Assembly: GCA_022428205.1 (NCBI GenBank)
Contig: JAKMCW010000093.1
Span: 55,626 to 119,625, forward strand
Length of the DNA stretch: 64,000 nt
DNA from: Flavobacteriales bacterium
Lineage (GTDB): Bacteria > Bacteroidota > Bacteroidia > Flavobacteriales_D > Sanyastnellaceae
Direction of reading: 5' to 3'
Shown piece by piece: positions 33,798-42,700 of the stretch (the first letter of the stretch is position 1; the number at the start of each line of letters is the position of its first letter). Below the pieces are notes generated by a model. That model saw only the letters and a list, made by a program, of their open reading frames with translations. It searched no databases and had not been told where the DNA came from. A program made the position numbers and the translations under genes.

Positions 33798-36700
33798 TTA
33801 CTGCGGGCAGTCCGATCCGTAGATCTGGAAGAAGTCGAGCAAGTCGTTGATGTTGATGGCACCATCACCATTGAGGTCACCAGGACATGGTGGCGTGTAT
33901 TCACAGCTGCCATCGTTGGTGTTGGCCAACGCGTTGTAGTTCTCAGCCTGTGGATCCGTGCAGCCTTCAAGCGGAAGGATACATCCAGCATCAAAGTTGG
34001 CCGTTGGATCGTAGTTCAACGCCGTGGGATCCGTACATCCGGGGTACAAGCAGGACCCGTCATCCGTGATGGCCGCATCGCTGTAGTTGACCGCGGCTGA
34101 ATCCGTACATCCCTCTGCTGGGTATGAGCAGAACCCACTCACGTTGGCACTGGCGTCATAGTTGTCCGCCTCAGGATCCATACAGCCGAGGAACAAGCAA
34201 GAACCGTCATCCACCAAGGCGGTGTCATCGTAGTTCACTGCCGCAGCGTCGGTACAACCTTCCATAGGATAGGTGCAGTCGCCCTCCACATTGGCCAATT
34301 CATCGTAGTTGTCTGCATTGGAATCCATACAACCGAGGATCAAGCAAGAACCGTCGTCATCAGAGGCAGCGTCCATGTAGTTCAATGCCGTCGCATCGGT
34401 ACATCCGGGAACCTCGAGCTCGTCGCAAATGCCGTCTCCATCAGTGTCGTTGACGCATGTAGAACCATCGCAGTCGTAGACACCCGCGTACTCGCAGCTG
34501 CCATCATCGTTGGTCGCATCGGCGCTGTAGTTGCACGCTGTTTCGTCGGTACATCCACAAGCGCTGTTTCCAATGGGGAACGTGATGATCATGTCATTGT
34601 CTCCATTGCCTTCTGGGAAGATTTGCAATGAAATCTGACCGCTTAGCGTCCCGCTGGTGGTGAACTGTCCGAGCAACACCTGGAGGTCGTCTCCTGCGAT
34701 GGCATTCGAGGCGCCGTTCAACGTAAACCAAGCCCCTCCGAACATGCCATCAATGGCGATGTTGCCGCCGGCCTCGAAAGGTGCCAACCACGCTGAACTT
34801 TCGCTTTCCACTGTAGTCACCTCGATCTCTCCTGCAGCAGTGTTGACCCCCTCGGTCAAACCAATGGTCACATAGCTGTCATACACCAGCTGTGGTGCAA
34901 TGCCGTACAGCAAGGGGTTCGTGGCCTGTCCCAAGGCTCCGCCAAATGGATCTTGGTAGAAGGAGGACGTCGTGTTGATGTAGGTCTCGAGGCCATCTTC
35001 TCCCACCACACTTGACAGAACGTCCGTGGGGTTGACCATGGTAACGTACAAGCGGTAGGTCGTCATGCCAGGCACACCGTCAACAGCCACCGTCTCCAAT
35101 TGGACACTGTAACCATCAATCACCGGAGCGTTGATGCAGCTGCAGTAATCGCAGGAGCCGTCGTCACTGTTGGCCACTTCGAAGTAGTTGCAGGCCGCTG
35201 GATCGGTGCAGCCTTCAATGGTGGCCACCAGACATGATCCGTCGTCCTCATCTGCAAGTGGGTTGTAGTTGAGGGCCTCAGGGTTGGTGCAGCCCGCATA
35301 TACACACGTGCCGTCGCCAGCCGCAGCCTGCGGGTCGTAGTTAACTGCATCGGGATCGTTACAGCCCAAGAGGTAGCTCACGACGATGATTTGGGTTACG
35401 TCAACGGCGTTGCCGCAATCGTCGCTGATGGTGAAGACCCGTTGAGCAGTGTAGCCACCCAACTCCTGGTCCGAACACACATCCACAAAGGACATGCTCA
35501 CCACGCCACAGGCATCTTCAGCTTGAGGGTAGTCCACAGGGATCTCCTCACCCGCTGCCACGCTATAAGTGGTGTCTGCTGGAATCAGGGTCAATGCAGG
35601 CGCTGTAGTGTCTTCGAATGCGATGTTCTGGACATAATCGGAGCTGTTGCCACAGCCATCCACTGCCGTGAAGGTGCGCACCACGGTCCATTGGCCTGTG
35701 CAATCACCGGCCACAGTCTCATCGCTATACGTCACCTGGACAGTACCGCAGTCATCGCTGGCCTCAGCCACCGTAACAGGCAGTTCCTCAGAGCATTCCA
35801 ACAGCAGATCCTCAGGCATGACGGTAAAGACAGGCGCTGTGGTGTCTAGGAAGGAGATGGTCTGCAGGTGGGTTGCTGCATTTCCGCAGCCGTCGACCGC
35901 AGTGAAAGTCCGCTCAATGACGCGGCTGCCCTCGCATGGGAATGATTCCACATCCACATAGGTCACCGTAACACCTGTGCAGGCATCTGTGGCCGTGGCC
36001 ATCTCCAAAGTATAGTCTGCAGTGCAGTCCAACGTCTGGTCAGCAGGTGTAAAGTCAAAGACAGGATTCGTGAGGTCGTGCAAGGTGATGGTCTGCACCT
36101 CTGACGTGCTGTTGCCACAAGCATCGGTCACTGTCCAAGTACGGGTGATGATGTTGTTGCTGAGGCAATTCATGGGGCTCAATGCCGCCACTGAAGCCGT
36201 TCCACCATCGACAATCTCAAGGGTGCTTCCGCTCTCCTCAATCAAGGTCAACACAATCTCGTCTGCCAAAGTGGTGGTGTTCCACTGGGCTGATGCCGCA
36301 TCGGAGAGCAAGCTGCCGGTGTTCACATTGGCGCCGACAATGCTGCCGCCAGAAATGTTGCTCACGCGGACTTCAATGAAGTCATAGCTCTCAGATCCAA
36401 TCACATCGGCCACAGAAAGTCCAATCGCATTGCCTGCGATGTCCACCTCAAGCGCACCGCGCAGGTTAAGTGGATTAGACGCCTCATCTGCCACGGTCAA
36501 TTCCATGCCATCGCCGATGGTCACGCCCGTCGCCTCCAACACACGTGGGAAGGCCGACAGGTTGTTCAGGCGAAGCTCAACGCGGATGTCGGCGGTCATG
36601 CCCTCCAGGGAGAACGTTCCGTCGGTCACCACATCGCTGTAGGTCACGGCTGGTGCTGCATCACACAAATCAGCTGCATCGGTGACATCACCTGCACCCG

Positions 36701-39700
36701 CTGGGGTGGTATCGGCTGAACAATCAAGCGTCACGTCGGCAGGCGCCGTGAAGGTCGGTGCTGTGGTGTCCTCATAGGTCACGGTCCAGTCATGCGTGGC
36801 TGCATTGCCACAATCATCGGTGGCCACGAACGTGCGCACCACTTGGTAGTGACAGTCATCGACCGTTACCTGAGCGTCAGAGAAGGTCACGAACACAGTG
36901 CCAGAACAGGCATCATCGGCAGTGACGGACACCTCTGGCATCTCTTCCCCGCACTCCAATGTCTGGTCCACAGGCAATCCTGCAAAGACAGGGGCGTCAT
37001 CATCGATGACGCTGATGGTCTGTACCGCTTGAGAGAAGTTGCCGCACTCATCGATGGCCGTAAACGTCCTCACCAAGGTGTAGCTGTTCGGGCAGTCGCC
37101 ATCGAGCACTGTCATTTCTTCGGTCAACTCCACCGTACCACAAGCGTCCGTCGCAGTGGGCTCAGGGAAGTCATAGTTCTCTTCGCAACCAATGGTCACA
37201 TCGGCAGGAACATCAACAAGCTCGGGGTTTGTGGTGTCCACGATGGTGTAGGTCGTCAGGGCCGTGTTGACATTGCCACAAGCGTCCTCGGCGAACCAAG
37301 TGCGCTCCAGCACGCCTGAGTTTCCGCAGCCGTCCGTCACCATTTCGTCGGTGAAGGTCACGGTCACTCCGTTACAGTTGTCCACGGCTACAGCCTGGTT
37401 GGTGGGCAATGAAGCTCCACATTCCAAGGTCGCATCTGCGGGAACGTTGGTGAAGATGGGGGCCTGCTCGTCGATCACGTGGATCACGTGCGATACCGTG
37501 TCGGCTTGTCCAAAGTCATCCGTTACGATGTAAGTACGAATGATGTCATAGGTCTCGCCACATGGGCCATCCACAATCTCATCGCTGTAGCTGAACTCGA
37601 GGTTCTGGTCGCAGTTGTCGGTAGCCGCTGGCATCACCACAGAAATGTCTGCGCTGCAGCTGACGAACTCGTCTTCTGGAATCTCCGTGAATTCAGGCGC
37701 CTCGCTGTCAAACAAGCAGACATCGTCACAACCGTATCCGAAGGCGGGATAGTAGCAGCTACCATCATCGATAATCGCACTGGCAGCATAGTTGCACGCC
37801 GTCACATCGGTACAACCGCACTGGCTGCCGCCGAAGGTCAGCGTGACCCGCTCCTGGTTGAGGTTGTTGCCCTCAGGGAAGACCTGGACATAGAACTGAC
37901 CGCTGAGGTCACCGTTGGTGGTCAACTGAGCGAGGAGCACTTTGTGGTCGTCGCCTGCAAGGCCGTTGTTCACATCGGGGTTGACAAACCAACCAGAACC
38001 GATGATGTCGTCGATCGTGAACCCGGAACCGTTCTCAAAGACTGAGGACCATGGCTCAGGCTCTGGAAGGCCTTGAATGTTGCCTTCACCGTTGGCGCCG
38101 ACCGGTGCGGCGTCGATGCCAATCGTGAACCAGCTGTCAAACTCGATCTCTGGAACGAAGTCATAGAGGATGGGGTTGATTCCGTTGGGGAACACACCGC
38201 CGTTGGGGTGTTGATAGAAGTCGCCCGACGTCTCTACGAAAGTGGGGTTGGCACTCTGTCCCGTCACCGCACTCACCTTGTCGGTGGCGTTCGGCGTGGT
38301 GATGTAGACGCGGTACGTGGTGTAGCCAGAGATGCCATTCGTGGCGTACTCCTCGATGACCACTCCGTAACCAGCAAGGTCCGTGGTGAAGCCTGCACAG
38401 CTGCAGAAGTCGCAGGAGCCGTCGTCCTCGTCAGCGAGGGGTGCGTAGTTACACGCCAATGGGTCCATACATCCACTGAAGTTGCCGTCAAATGCGTCGC
38501 AGATGCCATCACCGTCACTGTCCACGAGGCAGTTGCCATCGCAGTCATACTCCGCCACGGGATAAGTGCAGCTGCCGTCCAATTGGGTGGCATCCACATC
38601 GTAGTTACACGCCGTTACGTCGGTACAGCCGAGACAGCTGGTGAACTCGCAAGAGCCGTCGCTGATCGAAGCCGACGCATCGTAGTTACAAGCGTTGACG
38701 TTGGTACAACCCGTGCAGCTCAAGAATTCGCAGCTGCCGTCATCAAATGTTGCGTTGGCGTCGAAGTTGCAGGCGCCCAGGTCCGTGCAACCCAAGGTCT
38801 CCTCTTCGTCACAGATGCCGTTGTTGTTGCCGTCGTTGATGCAGTCTCCGTTGCAGTCCAAGTTGGCTGCAGGTGGGTAGGTACAAGAACCATCAGACAA
38901 GGTCGCCGCATCATCGTAGTTACAGGCTGCGGCGTCCGTACAACCATAACACGTCACATAATCACAGGAACCATCGTTCTGCGAAGCCGTATCGTCATAG
39001 TTACATGCTGCAGCATCGGTACAACCATAGCAGCTGGCCGTGTCACAAGAACCGTCGTCCAGCGTGGCGACCGCGTCGAAGTTGCAGGCCGAGGGGTTGG
39101 TACAACCACTGATCTCCACTTCGTCACACAGGCCATTGGAATTGGCATCCGTGAGGCAAGCTCCTGCGCAGTCGACATAGTCCACTCCATAGATGTCCTC
39201 GGGATCCAAGCACGTGATTGGAATGGTCGCATCTGCATCATAGTTACAAGCTGAAGGCTCGGTACAACCCGCGCAAGAAGAGAACTCACAATCGTTCTCG
39301 GCGTCGCCGTAGTTGCACGCGAAGGGCAGCTCACAACCCACGAACTCCACCATGGGGGGCGTACCGCCATAGACACAGCCGTAGGTCAAGAAATCCGCCA
39401 CACCAGCTTCATAGTTGTCGGCAGCCGGATCACCACAGCAGCTGTAGAAATCACAAGCAGCATCGTCCTGGATGGTGGCCTGAGCGTCATAGTTGCACGC
39501 GAAGGTGACCATGCAACCCGCACATGTGGTGTAGTCACAGCTTCCGTCGTCGTTCGTAGCCTGAATGTCGAAGTTGCAGGCACCGGCATCGGTACAGCCT
39601 GCGTACTGACAAGAGCCATCGCTGAAGTCAGCGGTTGCGTCGTAGTTCAGCGCAGCCTCATCCAGACATCCACCAAACAGGCAGGAGCCGTCGTCGATGG

Positions 39701-42700
39701 TGGCCGTGTCGTCGTAGTTCACCGCACCGCTGTCCATACAGCCGCGGCAGCTCAGGAACTCACAAGAATCGTCGTTCAGAGAAGCCGTAGCATCGTAGTT
39801 ACAGGCCTGGGGGTTGGTACACCCTGCACAGGAAGTCACGTCACAAGAACCATCGTCTAAGTTGGCGCCAGTCGTGTAGTTGCACGCAAAGGGGTTGGTG
39901 CAACCGGGGAACAGGCAAGAACCGTCGTTGAAGTCTGCGCTCGCATCGAAGTTGGACGCACTGGTGTTTGTGCAACCACCGAAGAGGCAACTTCCATCGT
40001 CGAGCAATGCATCGGCATCGTAGTTCTCCGCGGTAGCAGACGTGCAGCCATAGCAGTCAAACGTGCAGCTTTCATCGTTTTCGGTCGCCGCAGCATCGTA
40101 GTTACAAGCGGTAGGGAGGTTACATCCCAACACTTCATTCAGGTCACAGATGCCGTCATTGTCGCTGTCAGAAATACAAGAGCCGTCGCATTCGTAGCCG
40201 TAATCAGGATACGTGCAAGACCCATTGTCGTCCGTTGCTGCCTCCATGAAGTTGCAGGCGGTTTCATCCATACAACCAGGCACCTCGTCTTCATCACAGA
40301 CGCCGTCCTCATCACTGTCGTTCAAGCACACGCCGTTGCAGTCAAAATGCACTGCTCCGTAAAGGTCCTCAGGATACAGGCAGTTGTCGTTGTCCGTGTA
40401 AGCCGTGGTGGGGTCATAGTTACACGCAGCCTCCAATTGGCAACCACACTGTGGCTCTCCCCAACGCAGGGTCTGGAACTGCATGTTCGTGCCATCCCCT
40501 TCTGGGAATACCTGCACATACAACTGACCGCTGAACACACCATCGGTGGTGAATTGTCCCATGAGGACACGCAGGTCGTCACCGGCCTCACCGTTGCTGG
40601 ATCCATTGAGGGCGAACCATCCGCCGCCGTACTGTCCGGAGATTTCGATGTTGCCTCCGTTTTCAAAATCGCCGACCCAAGGCTCACCTTCCACGAGTGA
40701 GACCTCTCCTTCACCTGCTGTGGTGTTGGCGGCTGCAGTCAAACCAATGGTTACCCAGCTGTCATATGCCAATGCGGGGAAAGCATCGATCACCGCTTGG
40801 TTGATGCCATGGGCGTTGGCCGACCCGAGGGGGTCCTGATGGAATGCTGTGCTGGTCCGCACGTAGCTGTTGTTGTTCACGTCTCCCGTGACCGCGCTGA
40901 GGAAGTCAGTAGCTGACGTCAACGTCACGTAGACTTGGTAGGTTGTCATGCCATCCACTCCACCTTCGATCGTGTCAATGTCGAGGCTGTACGGACCGCT
41001 TGCCGGGAAGACCCCGTCACAAGAACAGAAGTCACAGGAACCGTCGTCAGCAGTAGCGAGGTCATTGTAGTTGCACGCCAAGGCATCGGTGCAACCGAGC
41101 ACCTCGAGCACCGTGATGGTCTGGGTCGCCGTTGCCGCGTTGCCACAGGCATCCACAGCCGTGAATGTCCGCGTAATGAGGGCATAGTCGTTGGCACTGC
41201 CATCGGTCTCATCGGCAAACAACACGGTTGCGCTGCTGCAGTTGTCGCTGGCTTCTGCCATGGTCGACGGCACGTCATCGTAGACACTCACCGTAATGTC
41301 GGCAGGTACATTCGTGAAGGTGGGTGCCGTTGTGTCCACGACCGTGATGGTCTGGACATACAAAGTGCTGTTGCCACAAGGGTCAACGGCGGTAAAGGTT
41401 CGGAGTACGGTGCTGTTGCCCGCGCACTCCCCTTCCTCCGTGACATCGGCTTGCGTCACCGTTGCACTGCCGCAATCATCCGTCACCACTGCATCTGAAG
41501 TGGGAAGAACCGCATCGCAAGAGACGGTCGTGTCAGATGGCACCTCCACAAACGTGGGGGCAGCACCATCGACCACCGTGATGACCTGGATGTCTACAGA
41601 CTCATTGCCACAGGCATCGGTCACACGCCAAGTGCGGGCGCGGGTATCGCCACCCACACAAGGGTCCATGTTGAAGATTTGCACGTCGTTCCACGTCACG
41701 GTGTACGTGTTGCAATCGGTTACATCCGTCACATCGCCTGTCGTGCTGGGATCGAGGTCCTCTCCACAAGTCACTGTAATGTCCGCAGGGGCCGTAAACA
41801 CAGGGGCCGTGTTGTCTTCCACTGTGATCGTCCACACATCGATGGTGCTGTTGCCTTCGAGGTCCGTGGCTGTGTAGGTGCGCGTAATGGTAGACAGGCA
41901 GCCGTCACCAGAGGTGCTTTCCTCCATGGTGACCGTGGCCGTTGAACAATCGTCACTGGCCGTCACATCTGCCGTGGGCAGGGCTTCGTCGCAACTGACG
42001 GTCACATCGGCTGGGATGTTGTCGAACACAGGTGCTGCATTGTCCACATGTGGACCGAAGCTCAAGGTCACCAGGTCTCCAAGACCATCTCCTTGGCCGT
42101 TCGGGAACACCTGAACGCGGAATTGGCCGCTCAATTCACCATCCGTGGTCAATTGGGCCAACAATACTTTGTGGTCGTCGCCAGCCACACCGTTGCTGTT
42201 GTTGCTGGTGACATACCAAGCGCCGCCGAAGAAGCCATCAATGGCCAGGTTCTGTCCGGCTTCGAACTCCATGGACCAGCTCTCTGCTTCCGCAAGGCTG
42301 ATGTCAGACTCTCCAGCAGTCAGGTCTGGAGACTGGTCGATGCCAATGGTCACCCAGCTGTCATATTGGAGCGTTGGGAAAGACTCAAAAAGACCGGGGT
42401 TGACACCATTGGGGAAGAGTCCTCCAAGGGGATCCTGATAGAATGAGGTCGTGGTATTGATATAGACAGGGGCCTCTGAATCGCCACTCACAGCGCTGAC
42501 CACATCCGTGGCGTTGGGCGTGGTGATGTAGAAGCGGTAAGTCGTCATGCCAGAGATACCGTCAAAGGAGACGATTTCCTGCTCGAGGTCATATCCCGCA
42601 AAGTCGCTGCTCAAATCGGCGCAACAGTAATAGCAAGATCCATCCTCTTGGTCGGCACCTGGGGTGAAGTTGCACGCCGTATTGTCCGTACAACCGGGCA

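Noticed and set aside
33905-40445. Regular ~75-bp repeats as a possible CRISPR array or tandem satellite
   Set aside because: Repeats vary in length and sequence, keep one reading frame and encode Cys-rich modules; no conserved short repeat with unique spacers.
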